Source of the DNA: JAHEME01 sp034435035
GTDB taxonomy: Bacteria > Chloroflexota > Anaerolineae > Aggregatilineales > UBA3940
Reading direction: 5' to 3'
Length of the DNA: 64,000 bases
Assembly: GCA_034435035.1 (NCBI GenBank)
Contig: DAOTXW010000082.1
Span: 27,425-91,424 of the forward strand
Shown here: positions 1 to 8,873 of the stretch, piece by piece
How the letters are laid out: every line of letters starts with the position of its first letter
Numbering within the stretch: the stretch's first letter is position 1
Made by a program: the position numbers and the translations under genes
The notes under the pieces: generated by a model
Told to the model about the DNA's origin: nothing
Database searches by the model: none
The model's input: only the letters and a program-made list of their open reading frames with translations

Positions 1-198
1 GAGGTGAGTCCGGAAAGTACTCATATCACCATGATCCTGACCACGCCTTTCTGCCCCTATGGGCCGGCTCTCCTTGAGCAGACACGCCGCATCGCTGAAC
101 AGGCAGCCGGGACTCCAGCCACGATTGAAATGGGCCGCGAGATGTGGGATCCCAGCTACATGGAAGAAGGCGCCGGAGGCGACTGGGGGCTGTTCTGA
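1..198 (+). CDS. MIP18-family (DUF59) Fe-S cluster assembly protein, C-terminal part
   Basis: Partial gene entering from the left edge; frame 1 is open from base 1 to TGA at 196-198. About 65 residues are visible. They carry the segment TTPFCPYGP followed by a helix (LLEQTRRIAEQAA) and a C-terminal stretch MWDPSYMEEGAGGDWGLF, which I recognise as the end of the MIP18/PaaD-like metal-sulfur cluster assembly family. In that family the Cys is implicated in cluster transfer. The start lies outside the window, and any upstream SUF/ISC context cannot be seen. The Met at 31 is internal, not a start. Confidence 0.72.
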   Translation, partial: EVSPESTHITMILTTPFCPYGPALLEQTRRIAEQAAGTPATIEMGREMWDPSYMEEGAGGDWGLF

Positions 199-259
199 GT
201 CTGGCTGGCTGCTTGATGAAAACATCCGGAGCGCGGCAGATCAACACTCCAGGGATGCA

Positions 260-2638
260 CTACGGCGTTTCCTTGCGATAGTAACCCGCCTGCATCGAGG
301 CCGGACCGGCTTCCTCGAAGTACTCGATCCGTATGTGGTGGCGGCCGGCCGTCACCGCACGATCGACGCCGCCCCAGTCGTGGAAGCCGGGGCTCCATGT
401 ATCGAAAATAAGCTCGCCGTCGAGATACAGCCGGGCGCCATCGTCGCTGCGCACCGCAAAGGTGTAGGTGGCTTCCTCAAACAGATCCGTGCGCTCCCAG
501 CGTGCGGAGAAACCATCGACCGGGCCGCCGGGCAGTGGCCCGCCTTCACCCCAGTCGAATGTGACAACGTCTGTTTGCTGCACCAGAGCCGGGCGGCCTT
601 CAAGCTGCGCATTGGAGAAATACCAGGCCGTCCACTCTGTATCAACCCATAAGGGTTCAACGGCCGCAGGCAGGAAGGGCAGCGCAGCGATCAGCCCCAC
701 CGCAACCGCTCTGCCGGCGCGCGATGGCAGCGCCCGGATGCCTTCCCACAATGTGACCCCGATCACCGCAACCAGCATCAGGAAGAACGGCAGCACAAAA
801 TAGACATAGCGGGGCTGAGGAAACATAGCGGCAGTGCTGAACACCGCATGATAAAGGATGAACAGGCTGGAGAGAACGACCAGAGGTCGCAGGCGCGGCG
901 ACCCTTCCAACAGCGCAAAAGCCAACAGGGCCGCCGCTGCCCAGAAGCGACCCCAGGCCGCCTGGCCCTGTAAGCGGTAAGGCTGGGCCAGATCAAGTGC
1001 CGGGTTGTACAGGCGCGGAACCAGATCGGCGGCCATTGAGCCAGCAGACACCGGATACGTGCAGGTATAGGCCAGCCAGCTGTCAATCGCCACGATGTCT
1101 GTCCAGAGTGGGTGTTCACCCTGGCAACCGTCAACCGGCGAAAAGGTCTGCACCATGAAAGGCATCTGCTCAAAGCGTCCGGTCTCGATCTCCAGGGGCC
1201 CGGTATCGCTGTGCGTCAGGAAAAGCCGACTCTCCTCAGCCAGCACACGCAGATACTGCACAGGGCGCGCCCGGATGCTTTCCAGATACAGGGCACGTGT
1301 AGAGAGCCGCGTGCCATGGGCTGCATTGTAGGCCTGCGCGCAGTTGTGCAGGTCGTGCGGCCAGTGCCGGGCAATTTCGTAGCGCACGGGTGGCAGCGTG
1401 TAGTCGCACTCGCCCGAGTCCAGCATCGCCTGAAAGCTCTGCGCGACCGGGCCGTTTCCCGGATCGTATAAGCCCAGATAGATCGTCGGAAATGCATAGA
1501 AGGCTTCTTCATCTGTGCCGGGAATTATGTGCCGATCGATCCGCCACTGGCCGATCCCCAGGATGACCAGGGCGCCGGCCAGCCCCACAGCAACCCAGGC
1601 AGGGGTTCGCCAGGAGCGTGACCAGAGCCCCGCCGCCACCGACAACGGCACTACCAGCGCTTCACCCAGTGGGCGCAGAATGGCCGTCCAGCCGCATAGG
1701 ATGCCAATGCTGATCAGAGTCCAGCGGGAGGGTGGGCGCTCACGCTCTACGGTCCGCAGGGTCAGCAAGGCGAGCAGCACCAACCCGCTGCTGTAAAGGC
1801 TGGCATCCAGGAGCTCGTGTGCCTGATAAGCGCCGATGGGTGAAAAGGCGATCAGCAGCCCGGAAGCCGCCGCCGCCAGCCAGTGGGTGTCTCGCAGAGA
1901 TCGGAATACGGCTATGGCCAGTGCTATCCGCACCAGATGCTGCAGCACCACAATACTGGCAACGCTATCAGCGATCAGGCGGGTGGCCGCGATTACCAGT
2001 GGGTAGGGATAGGTATACCAGGCAAGGTCAAGCGGCTGGCGGCCAAGCAGCCCTTCACTGGCATAGAAGAGCCGGTACGAATCGAAGTTACCATAAGCCA
2101 GCGGTGGCGCATACGCCCACATCAGGCTGCCCGTCAGTAGCCCGAGAGTTGCAATACTCAGCATGATCCAGCGATCGGGGGGGTGTGCGGGCAGCAGTGC
2201 AGGGGGCTGCCGGAGACCAGGACCTGCGGATCGACGCGCAGCCAGCAGAATGCCAGCTGCCAGCACAAAGCCTGCCATGCCGGTCAGTTCAGACCCGCCC
2301 GGATACAGAGCATGTCGGTCCACGGCCAGGCCGATCAGCACCGGGGCCTCGAAGGCAGCGAAAGCCACCAGCCACACCCGCGCACGACGATCGGTCACCC
2401 ACTCTGCGGCCTGCGCGATCCGAGGGTGTGGCCAAAAGCTGGCTGCCAGCGCAGCGAGCAGGGCCACCTGAAGCAGGATCAGGGCAGCAAGCCCACCACG
2501 ATGCGGCGCAGTGGTCATCACGTGCCGATCCACCTGCACCAGTTGAAGGGCAACCAGCGCTGCGGAAGCCAGCAAAGCCACACGCAGCAAACGGCATGGG
2601 GTTAGGAACCCCCGCAGATTGAGCCTACCCCCCACCAC
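260..2638 (-). CDS. GT-C-like membrane glycosyltransferase with C-terminal PA14 domain
   Basis: 792 aa, starting at GTG 2638, which directly abuts the stop of the upstream lipoprotein gene (TAA at 2639-2641), so the two are co-transcribed and probably coupled. Residues 1-620 are dominated by hydrophobic helices alternating with short loops, as in GT39/GT-C integral membrane glycosyltransferases that use lipid-linked sugars. A long extracytoplasmic segment lies around residues 390-520. The last 140 residues look like a PA14 domain (VRSDDGARLYLDGE, then DWGG and a GRHHIRIEY strand), a sugar-binding beta-sandwich. A PA14 domain fused to a GT-C-type core is unusual. The substrate is unknown. The classic N-terminal acidic GT39 loop is not obvious, so catalytic activity is inferred. 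Confidence 0.7.
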   Translation of the reverse strand: MVGGRLNLRGFLTPCRLLRVALLASAALVALQLVQVDRHVMTTAPHRGGLAALILLQVALLAALAASFWPHPRIAQAAEWVTDRRARVWLVAFAAFEAPVLIGLAVDRHALYPGGSELTGMAGFVLAAGILLAARRSAGPGLRQPPALLPAHPPDRWIMLSIATLGLLTGSLMWAYAPPLAYGNFDSYRLFYASEGLLGRQPLDLAWYTYPYPLVIAATRLIADSVASIVVLQHLVRIALAIAVFRSLRDTHWLAAAASGLLIAFSPIGAYQAHELLDASLYSSGLVLLALLTLRTVERERPPSRWTLISIGILCGWTAILRPLGEALVVPLSVAAGLWSRSWRTPAWVAVGLAGALVILGIGQWRIDRHIIPGTDEEAFYAFPTIYLGLYDPGNGPVAQSFQAMLDSGECDYTLPPVRYEIARHWPHDLHNCAQAYNAAHGTRLSTRALYLESIRARPVQYLRVLAEESRLFLTHSDTGPLEIETGRFEQMPFMVQTFSPVDGCQGEHPLWTDIVAIDSWLAYTCTYPVSAGSMAADLVPRLYNPALDLAQPYRLQGQAAWGRFWAAAALLAFALLEGSPRLRPLVVLSSLFILYHAVFSTAAMFPQPRYVYFVLPFFLMLVAVIGVTLWEGIRALPSRAGRAVAVGLIAALPFLPAAVEPLWVDTEWTAWYFSNAQLEGRPALVQQTDVVTFDWGEGGPLPGGPVDGFSARWERTDLFEEATYTFAVRSDDGARLYLDGELIFDTWSPGFHDWGGVDRAVTAGRHHIRIEYFEEAGPASMQAGYYRKETP

Positions 2639-3871
2639 TTACTCCTCAAGAATGCCCTGCGCTGTCACCAGAAATGTATTGGGTGTTCCACCCAGCTCAA
2701 CAAATGTCACTGCGTAGGTGGAAGCATCGCCGGGGGCCAGCCGCTGCACGTCAACCAGTGTCGTATCCGTAGCAATCACACGCTGCTGATCATCAAAGAT
2801 GGTCACGATCACCTTCACCAGGCCCGCCGCCTGCTGACCATCGTTGCGCACTTGCCCACTGACAACCAGAAGTCCATTTTCATCGAATGCTGCATCGGAG
2901 GTAATGGCGAAGTTCTCCTCCCCGTAGAAAGTCCGGGCGGCATAGTCCGCGTAGCGTGCGGAAGCAGACAGGTCATAGCGAGCAGTGCCCGGCGGCAGCC
3001 CATCGCTGAAGACGATCGAGAAGGGCGCAAATTCACCCGGCAGCACCAGATCGGAGGACACAAAATCATCGCGCTCAGCCAGCAGACGCCCCTGCTCATC
3101 ATACAGCTTCGCGCTGATCCGTATGAACTCCAGAGCAAGCGAGGCATTATTGGTGATCTGTCCGGCAACGACGAAGCCGTTGTTGCGGTCTGCCCAGGTA
3201 TTCAGGCTGGCAAAGCCGACCACATCGCGGCTGGCCCCTTCATCAGCGGCTACCAGGCTCACCCATCCAGCAGCCTCATTGACGCGGAGAGTATTCACGA
3301 TGCGGCTCAGCGCCCGCATTCGAGCCGGATCATTGTCCAACCGTACCCGCAGGGCCACAAAGTAGGGCCCAATAACCTGAGTGAAATCATTATGCTGGCT
3401 GGTTCCCTGGGGAGAGTCGATCAGAAAAATCAGGCGCAGGCTGCCATCCGGCTGAAGCTCGCGTGCGATCTCTTTATAGGTGAACTCACCCGAGTCATAG
3501 AATGCTGAACGATAAACTTCAGTCAGGGCGGCGAGGTCCGGGTTCGGCAATGCGGAATCAGGGCCGTCAGGTGAAGTGGTTGGCGCCGGCCCCACAGCAC
3601 TCAGCACCCCTGCACTGACCAGGTAGACGTTGACCAGCGGCGCCGGCGAGTCAGGCGGAGAAAACGCCACATTCAGTGCCGTTTCGTCGGAGGTGTCATT
3701 AACCACCCAGGTTGGAGGCAGATCCAGCGTGAATGCACCGGAGGGATGCACATATGTCACAAAGCCGGTTGGATCAACCAGCTCCGGCGTGGCCTCTTCG
3801 GGTACACACGCATTCAGCGCTGCAGCAGCCAGCAGCAGGGCAGTGAGCCGGAAGCGCAGAAAGATCGTCAT
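2639..3871 (-). CDS. Lipoprotein with two FxLYD-type domains
   Basis: The chosen start, Met at 3871, gives a signal peptide MTIFLRFRLTALLLAAAALNAC with lipobox LNAC, so a lipid-anchored exported protein of 410 aa. The longer frame to 3952 adds a less likely N-terminus. After the anchor comes a PsbP-like region (HPSGAFTLDLPPTW). Two repeated beta-rich modules follow (GFVVAGQITNNAS..., LLVVSGQVRNDGQ...), each resembling FxLYD domains of exported bacterial proteins. It forms an operon with the membrane glycosyltransferase immediately downstream, suggesting a joint role at the cell surface. No catalytic motif is visible. Confidence 0.68.
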   Translation of the reverse strand: MTIFLRFRLTALLLAAAALNACVPEEATPELVDPTGFVTYVHPSGAFTLDLPPTWVVNDTSDETALNVAFSPPDSPAPLVNVYLVSAGVLSAVGPAPTTSPDGPDSALPNPDLAALTEVYRSAFYDSGEFTYKEIARELQPDGSLRLIFLIDSPQGTSQHNDFTQVIGPYFVALRVRLDNDPARMRALSRIVNTLRVNEAAGWVSLVAADEGASRDVVGFASLNTWADRNNGFVVAGQITNNASLALEFIRISAKLYDEQGRLLAERDDFVSSDLVLPGEFAPFSIVFSDGLPPGTARYDLSASARYADYAARTFYGEENFAITSDAAFDENGLLVVSGQVRNDGQQAAGLVKVIVTIFDDQQRVIATDTTLVDVQRLAPGDASTYAVTFVELGGTPNTFLVTAQGILEE

Positions 3872-3934
3872 GGGCTGCATTGTTGTGCAGGGAGCGCCAT
3901 TTTGCAACCAGAAGGCGTATGCGTAGTAAGCCAG

Positions 3935-3940
3935 TATAAT
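3935..3940 (+). promoter_or_regulatory. Candidate -10 box of the 3970 lipoprotein gene
   Basis: TATAAT lies 30 bp before the ATG at 3970. I see no good -35 at 16-18 bp. On the opposite strand TATACT overlaps it (3933-3938), so the intergenic region may hold divergent promoters for the two lipoprotein genes. Confidence 0.35.
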
Positions 3941-3969
3941 ACCCAATACCACCTTAACGGAGTACCTCT

Positions 3970-4668
3970 ATGCGACTGAGCCAACTCTGCCGGTTACTCC
4001 CTGTGCTGCTCGTAGCAGCGGTGGGCTGCGCGCCGCGCTCACAGCCCACCGCTACTGATCTGCCACCTCAAGAAGAGGCGGCAACCGTGATCACTGAGGA
4101 GCTATCGCCGCAGCCAAGCGGCCCCTCCAACGAATCAATGGCGACGCCATCCAGCACCGCCCGGCCAACCAGCACCGATCTGGCCCCTTCGCCAACCGCA
4201 GAAGCCATCGTCACTCTCCCCGTTCCGGCCACTGCGGCACCAACGGCGGCGCTCCCGCAGCAACCTGCTGAAGAGCCCGCTGCCAGCGACTCCAGTGGCC
4301 TGCAGGTGGCACTCAGCGAGTTTGAAGCAGCCGCGCAGGCTGCCGGATTCGGCACCTACACCGGGGACCGCTGCCGGGTCACGCTGGACACTTACACCTG
4401 TGATTGCATCCCGGACACTATTGTCTCGGAGTTTGTGTTCTTTGATCCGAATACGCTGCGCTGGAAGCTGATCACCAACAACGGCAGCCAGATCTATGAT
4501 CTGGTGCGCAAGGGAGTGAACACCTGGGTAGCCACTACTCAGGGAGTGGACAATATCGTGATCCACATTGAACTGATATTCAATGCGGCGGGCTTCCAGC
4601 ACACAGTAACCACCACCTTCCCCGGCGGGGAGGCTCCAACCTGCACCATGAACTGGGTGCGCCAGTAG
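3970..4668 (+). CDS. Hypothetical Pro/Thr-rich lipoprotein
   Basis: 232 aa. The N-terminus MRLSQLCRLLPVLLVAAVGC is a lipoprotein signal with lipobox VGC. Residues 25-105 are a low-complexity Ala/Pro/Thr/Ser linker, and the last 125 residues form a compact domain with four Cys (CRVTLDTYTCDC and a C-terminal CTMNW), which could form disulfides outside the cell. I do not recognise the family. It diverges from the FxLYD lipoprotein and converges on prfA. Confidence 0.7.
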   Translation: MRLSQLCRLLPVLLVAAVGCAPRSQPTATDLPPQEEAATVITEELSPQPSGPSNESMATPSSTARPTSTDLAPSPTAEAIVTLPVPATAAPTAALPQQPAEEPAASDSSGLQVALSEFEAAAQAAGFGTYTGDRCRVTLDTYTCDCIPDTIVSEFVFFDPNTLRWKLITNNGSQIYDLVRKGVNTWVATTQGVDNIVIHIELIFNAAGFQHTVTTTFPGGEAPTCTMNWVRQ

Positions 4669-4695
4669 ATTATTCACGGCAATGCAGGAATCGAA

Positions 4696-4723
4696 GAGGG
4701 AGCCGCTTCCAGACGACTCCCTC
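4696..4723. terminator. Hairpin between convergent lipoprotein gene and prfA
   Basis: A 7-bp stem (GAGGGAG at 4696-4702, CTCCCTC at 4717-4723) followed by GTTTGT on the + strand, between the stops of two convergent genes. The loop is long (14 nt). Confidence 0.45.
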
Positions 4724-4743
4724 GTTTGTGATGGGCAGCAGCG

Positions 4744-5808
4744 CTAGGCTGTAGCCTGCAGGCGCTCTGCTTGGTCACGGGTGGCCAGCTCGTCAATGAA
4801 TTCGCCGATCTCGCCGTTCATGAAGGAAACCAGGTTATAGGTGCTCAGGTTAATGCGGTGGTCGGTAACCCGATTCTGAGGGTAGTTGTAGGTGCGAATC
4901 TTTTCGGCGCGGTCACCGCTGCCAACCATCGAGCGGCGCGCCGCGTCCTGTTCATCAAAGATGCGCTGCTGCTCCATGTCGTAGAGCCGTGCTCGCAGGA
5001 TTGACATAGCACGCAGCAGATTCTGCGTCTTCGACCGCTCATCCTGACAGGTGACTACCATTCCGGTTGGCTTGTGCGTGATGCGGATAGCGGTATCGTT
5101 CTTCTGAACATGCTGCCCACCGGCACCGCCAGCCCGGTAGGACTGAATCTCAAGATCCTTTTCCTCGATCTTGATATCCACTTCGTCCACTTCGGCCAGC
5201 ACCGCGACCGTCGCCGTACTGGTATGGATGCGCCCCTGGCTTTCCGTGGCAGGGACGCGCTGCACACGGTGTACGCCGCTTTCATATTTCAGCCGCGAAA
5301 ATGCTCCCTGTCCGCGCACCTCAAAGACGATCTCTTTGTAGCCACCGACGCCCGTTTCGTGGCTGTCGAGGACTTCCACTTTCCAACCCATGATCTCGGC
5401 GTAGCGGGTATACATACGGAAGAGATCCGCCGCGAAGATGCCGGCTTCATCTCCCCCTGCACCTGCCCGGATCTCCATGATCACGTTTTTGTCGTCCCGC
5501 GGGTCTTTAGGCAGCAGCATCACACGCAGACGATCCGCCAGTTCATCGCGTTCCGGCACCAGCCGATCCAGCTCCTCGCGAGCCAGATCCCGCAGATCGG
5601 CGTCTGCTCCATAGAGCAGGGCCTCAGCTTCGTCAATCTGCTCAGTCAGTGTGCGGAAACGGTAGAAGCCCTCGGCCAGCGGCTGCAATTCGCTACGCTC
5701 CTGAGCGTAGTCGGCCACGCGCTCATAATCGCGGGCAACAGCCGGATCGCCCATCAGGCGCTCCAGTTCTTCGTAGCGGGCGGCTATGCCCGCAAGCTTG
5801 TCCAACAT
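4744..5808 (-). CDS. prfA: Peptide chain release factor 1
   Basis: 354 aa, the normal RF1 length. It recognises UAA/UAG in the ribosomal A site and triggers peptidyl-tRNA hydrolysis. The RF1-specific stop-codon tripeptide PAT is at residues 186-188 (RVPATESQGRIHTS), which separates it from RF2 (SPF). The catalytic GGQ is at 230-232 in the context GAGGQHVQKNDTAIRITH. The GxGGDE motif (GAGAGGDEA) lies near residue 119. GGAG precedes the ATG. The usual partner prmC/hemK, which methylates the GGQ glutamine, is not adjacent. Confidence 0.97.
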   Translation of the reverse strand: MLDKLAGIAARYEELERLMGDPAVARDYERVADYAQERSELQPLAEGFYRFRTLTEQIDEAEALLYGADADLRDLAREELDRLVPERDELADRLRVMLLPKDPRDDKNVIMEIRAGAGGDEAGIFAADLFRMYTRYAEIMGWKVEVLDSHETGVGGYKEIVFEVRGQGAFSRLKYESGVHRVQRVPATESQGRIHTSTATVAVLAEVDEVDIKIEEKDLEIQSYRAGGAGGQHVQKNDTAIRITHKPTGMVVTCQDERSKTQNLLRAMSILRARLYDMEQQRIFDEQDAARRSMVGSGDRAEKIRTYNYPQNRVTDHRINLSTYNLVSFMNGEIGEFIDELATRDQAERLQATA

Positions 5809-5830
5809 CGCAGGTCTCCATCACAAAATA

Positions 5831-5854
5831 CGCCCCACACAGCGTGTCGGGGCG
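5831..5854 (-). other. Hairpin in the prfA leader
   Basis: CGCCCCACAC (5831-5840) pairs with GTGTCGGGGCG (5844-5854), a 10-bp stem with one bulged base and a 3-nt loop. It lies downstream of a TATAAT box and upstream of the prfA ATG, so it would sit in the prfA 5'UTR. On the minus strand it is followed by TATTTTG. It may be the terminator of the upstream peptidase gene or a leader structure. Confidence 0.5.
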
Positions 5855-5866
5855 AAATCCATCTGG

Positions 5867-5896
5867 ATTATAACAACCCTTTCATGAGCCAGGCAA
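5867..5896 (-). promoter_or_regulatory. Candidate sigma-70 promoter of prfA
   Basis: On the minus strand, -35 TTGCCT (5891-5896), an 18-bp spacer and -10 TATAAT (5867-5872). It overlaps the 3' end of the M48 peptidase gene and would make prfA independently transcribed. Confidence 0.5.
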
Positions 5897-7045
5897 CAAA
5901 CCGGAACCCGCAGCAAAAGCCTGAGCTGCAGCGACGCGCTCACGAATCGGCGGATGGGTATACAGCAGCCAGACTACCCAGGCAGGCGGATCGACTTCAG
6001 CCAGGTTCTGGTTGGCCAGGCGGGTCATCGCGTCGGCAAACGCTAGCGGCAGATGAGTGGACTCCAGTGCATACCGATCAGCCAGACGCTCCCGCCAACG
6101 CGAGTAAGCATTGCCGAGCGGCAGGGTAATCACACCGATGCCTCCGGTCACCGCTGCCAGCAGCGGCAGTCCAGCGGGATCCGCGATCCCCTCAAGGGCC
6201 AGCCGTTCGGCGCCCAACGAGAGCGCAACATGGGCCGCAACCAGACCGCCCAGCGTCAGCAACGCGTTCACGGTGATGCCAAGCGGGATATCGCGGTGAA
6301 CATGGTGCCCCAGCTCATGGGCCAGTATGGTCTCAACTTCATCGGGGGTAAAGTGGTCGAGCAGTGTGTCGCCCAGGACAATGCGGCGCGTCGCTCCCAG
6401 GCCCATCAGAGCCGCATTGGCGCTGCGCGTGCGCAGGCTCATATTAAACCGGAACACCCCATTCACATGGGCGCCCGCTCGTGCTGCCAGCGAAACCAGC
6501 CGTTGAGAGAGATCGGCATCGTCCAGAGGTGTGAAGCGAAAGAACAGCGGGGCGATCAGCACCGGCCCCAAGATCGACAGGACGACTGTGAACAGCAGCA
6601 TCACCCCGGCAGCATAAAGCCACCACAGACCAGGCGCAGCGCGCAGCAACCAGTAGATCGCCTCCAGGGCGATGAGTCCCAGCGTCCCACCTACAGCCAA
6701 GCCCTTGATCTGGTCGCTTAGCCACCCGGACAGCGACTGCGTGCTCTGCCCAAACCGATGAGGAAGGACATAGCCACTCATGAAGGCCAGCGGGAAGGTG
6801 ATTATCAGGTATGGAATGCCAAGCAGGGCGGCATGGGCGGCCACAGCCAACCACGGATCCGTAGTTAGGCTGGCCACAAAATCCCGGGCCGGAGCGATCA
6901 GCCCGCCAGCCAGCCAGAGAATCAAGTAGGCGCCCCCCATCAGCAGATCGGCCAGGGACAGCCAGCGGCGGGCGACCGCATAACGACGTGCCTGTTGCTG
7001 TCGGTCTGTATCAAGCGCAATAGGTACTGGATCGATCGATTCCAT
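5882..7045 (-). CDS. M48 (Ste24/HtpX-like) membrane zinc metallopeptidase
   Basis: 387 aa from ATG 7045, chosen because AAGAGG lies 6 nt upstream; the frame stays open further but without homology-like content. Hydrophobic segments lie near residues 35-52, 70-90, 115-135 and 140-170. The zinc motif HELGHH starts at residue 243 (H243, E244, H247), and a downstream Glu in YSRWRERLADRYALE is the probable third ligand. SANAALMGLGATRRIVLGDTLL is typical of Ste24-type CAAX protease/M48 peptidases. The role is probably membrane protein quality control. It diverges from rqcH, another quality-control gene. Confidence 0.88.
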   Translation of the reverse strand: MESIDPVPIALDTDRQQQARRYAVARRWLSLADLLMGGAYLILWLAGGLIAPARDFVASLTTDPWLAVAAHAALLGIPYLIITFPLAFMSGYVLPHRFGQSTQSLSGWLSDQIKGLAVGGTLGLIALEAIYWLLRAAPGLWWLYAAGVMLLFTVVLSILGPVLIAPLFFRFTPLDDADLSQRLVSLAARAGAHVNGVFRFNMSLRTRSANAALMGLGATRRIVLGDTLLDHFTPDEVETILAHELGHHVHRDIPLGITVNALLTLGGLVAAHVALSLGAERLALEGIADPAGLPLLAAVTGGIGVITLPLGNAYSRWRERLADRYALESTHLPLAFADAMTRLANQNLAEVDPPAWVVWLLYTHPPIRERVAAAQAFAAGSGLLPGS

Positions 7046-7136
7046 AGGTTGCCTCTTGCGTATCTGGCGCTCGGATTGTACTGAGCCAGGGGGTATGATA
7101 CAACCTGCCTGACAGCAGGGATCGGGAGGGATGCTC

Positions 7137-8846
7137 ATGCTGGTCGATGCGCTGACAACGGCAGCCGTAGCCGATAACCTCCGGGAGACCATCCTCGGTG
7201 GGCGGGTGCAGGACATCATCGAGGTGGATCAGCAGACGATCGGGATGGAGGTCTATGCCGGGCGGAAACGGCATTACCTTCTGGCCACCGTTGCGCCGGG
7301 CGCAGCACGCTGCCACCTGGTTACCGAGAAGCTGCGCAGGGGTGTGGAGCGCCCCTCAGCGCTGGGTTTACTCCTGCGCAAATATGTAGAAGGCGCTCAT
7401 CTGGAAGCTGTTTCCCAGCCTCCTCACGAACGCGTGCTGTGGCTCGACTTCTCCAGCGAGCAGGGTGAGACGCGACTGATCGTCGAGACAATGGATCGGC
7501 GGAGCAATGTGCTGCTGGTCGCTGAGGAGGTCATCCTGGACTGTCTGAAGCGGGTGGGGCCGGATCAAAATCGCTACCGGGTCATGCTGCCGGGCAAGCC
7601 GTATGTGCCGCCGCCAGCACAGGATAAACCTGAGCCGGAGCGGCTTACCCCGGGGCGTCTGGAAGCGCTGCTACGCAGGCAGCCCGATCAGCCTGTCTGG
7701 CGCGTGCTGGTAGCTGCCGTGCGTGGGATCAGCCCGCTGTCCGCGCGTGAGATTGTTCACCGGGCCACCGGCGATCCGGCTGCGTCCGCATTCGACGTTG
7801 CAGGCGCTCCGGTCTGCGAAGCCCTGCACAACCTGCTGGCGAATGCTGCGGCCGGCCGATGGTCACCCTGCGTGGCTCGCGCACCTGAGGGCCGATTGCA
7901 CGCCTTTGCAGCCTATCACCTGAGCCACCTGAGTGATGTAGAGCCCCGTGACAGCATTAGCGCAGCGATGACTGACTACTTTGGGGCACCTGCCGGAGAG
8001 CAGGGATATGAGCCGGCCAAGCTCGCTGTACGCAGCCAGCTGCATGGAGCGCTGGAGCGCGTGCGCAGAAAGGAGGCAGCCCTGAAGCGTGAGGAGAGGC
8101 AGGCCGACGAGATAGAGGCCCTTCGCAAGAAGGGCGAGCTCATATTTGCGTACGCCGCCGTACTGGAGCAGGGACAGACCCGGCTGGAGGCGCAATATGA
8201 GGTGGACGGGCCGACCCTGATCGTGGAGCTTGACCCGGCGCTGACCCCGGCTCAGAATGCTCGCCGCTACTTCGATCGTTATGAAAAGGCCAGACGGGCG
8301 ACAGCGGAAGTCCCGCAGCTCCAGGCGGCGGCGGAGAAAGAGATCGCCTACCTGGAACAACTGCAAACCGATCTGGATTTGTCAGAGAACTGGCCGGAGA
8401 TCGATGCAGTGCGTCGGGCCCTGCAGGAATCGGGCTACTGGCAGGGAAGCCGCACCACTCTGCCGCGCGGCGGAAAGCCCGGCATCCGAAGGCTGACGAC
8501 TGCGGACGGGTATGTGCTTCTGATCGGGCGCAATGCGGAGCAGAACAACGAAATTATTACCCGCCAATCCAGCCCGCAGGATCTATGGCTGCATGCTCGC
8601 GGCATTCCGGGGAGCCATGTCCTGATCAAGAACGATGGTCGGCCAATCCCTGAAACGGTGATTGCGCTGGCCGCCGGGCTGGCAGCGTACTACTCAGCGG
8701 GGCGTGGTAATGCAACGGTCGAGGTGGACCTGACCGAGCGCCGCTATGTCCGCCCTCTCAAGGGCGGGCGGCCCGGCATGGTTACCTATAAACGTGAGCG
8801 CACGCTGGCCGTAAAACCGGTTCGCCCAGGCTCAGAGCTTAAGTAA
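7137..8846 (+). CDS. rqcH: RqcH/NFACT ribosome-associated quality control protein
   Basis: 569 aa. RqcH binds 50S subunits carrying stalled nascent chains and recruits tRNA-Ala to add C-terminal alanine tails. The NFACT-N domain is at the N-terminus (LTTAAVADNLRETILGGRV), the HhH and coiled-coil regions follow (a charged helix near residues 300-440), and the NFACT-R domain is C-terminal (DLWLHARGIPGSHVLIKN; GRPGMVTYKRERTL). The start is decided by the RBS: GGGAGGG ends at 7130, so ATG 7131 is too close, while ATG 7137 has 6-nt spacing. It is often annotated as fibronectin-binding protein. Confidence 0.93.
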   Translation: MLVDALTTAAVADNLRETILGGRVQDIIEVDQQTIGMEVYAGRKRHYLLATVAPGAARCHLVTEKLRRGVERPSALGLLLRKYVEGAHLEAVSQPPHERVLWLDFSSEQGETRLIVETMDRRSNVLLVAEEVILDCLKRVGPDQNRYRVMLPGKPYVPPPAQDKPEPERLTPGRLEALLRRQPDQPVWRVLVAAVRGISPLSAREIVHRATGDPAASAFDVAGAPVCEALHNLLANAAAGRWSPCVARAPEGRLHAFAAYHLSHLSDVEPRDSISAAMTDYFGAPAGEQGYEPAKLAVRSQLHGALERVRRKEAALKREERQADEIEALRKKGELIFAYAAVLEQGQTRLEAQYEVDGPTLIVELDPALTPAQNARRYFDRYEKARRATAEVPQLQAAAEKEIAYLEQLQTDLDLSENWPEIDAVRRALQESGYWQGSRTTLPRGGKPGIRRLTTADGYVLLIGRNAEQNNEIITRQSSPQDLWLHARGIPGSHVLIKNDGRPIPETVIALAAGLAAYYSAGRGNATVEVDLTERRYVRPLKGGRPGMVTYKRERTLAVKPVRPGSELK

Positions 8847-8873
8847 GAGCCCGGCAGGTCGCCGCCCGGTTCA

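Noticed and set aside
59..652. 197-codon + strand frame opposite the PA14 end of the glycosyltransferase gene
   Set aside because: Antisense shadow of a well-supported gene, with no protein-like features.
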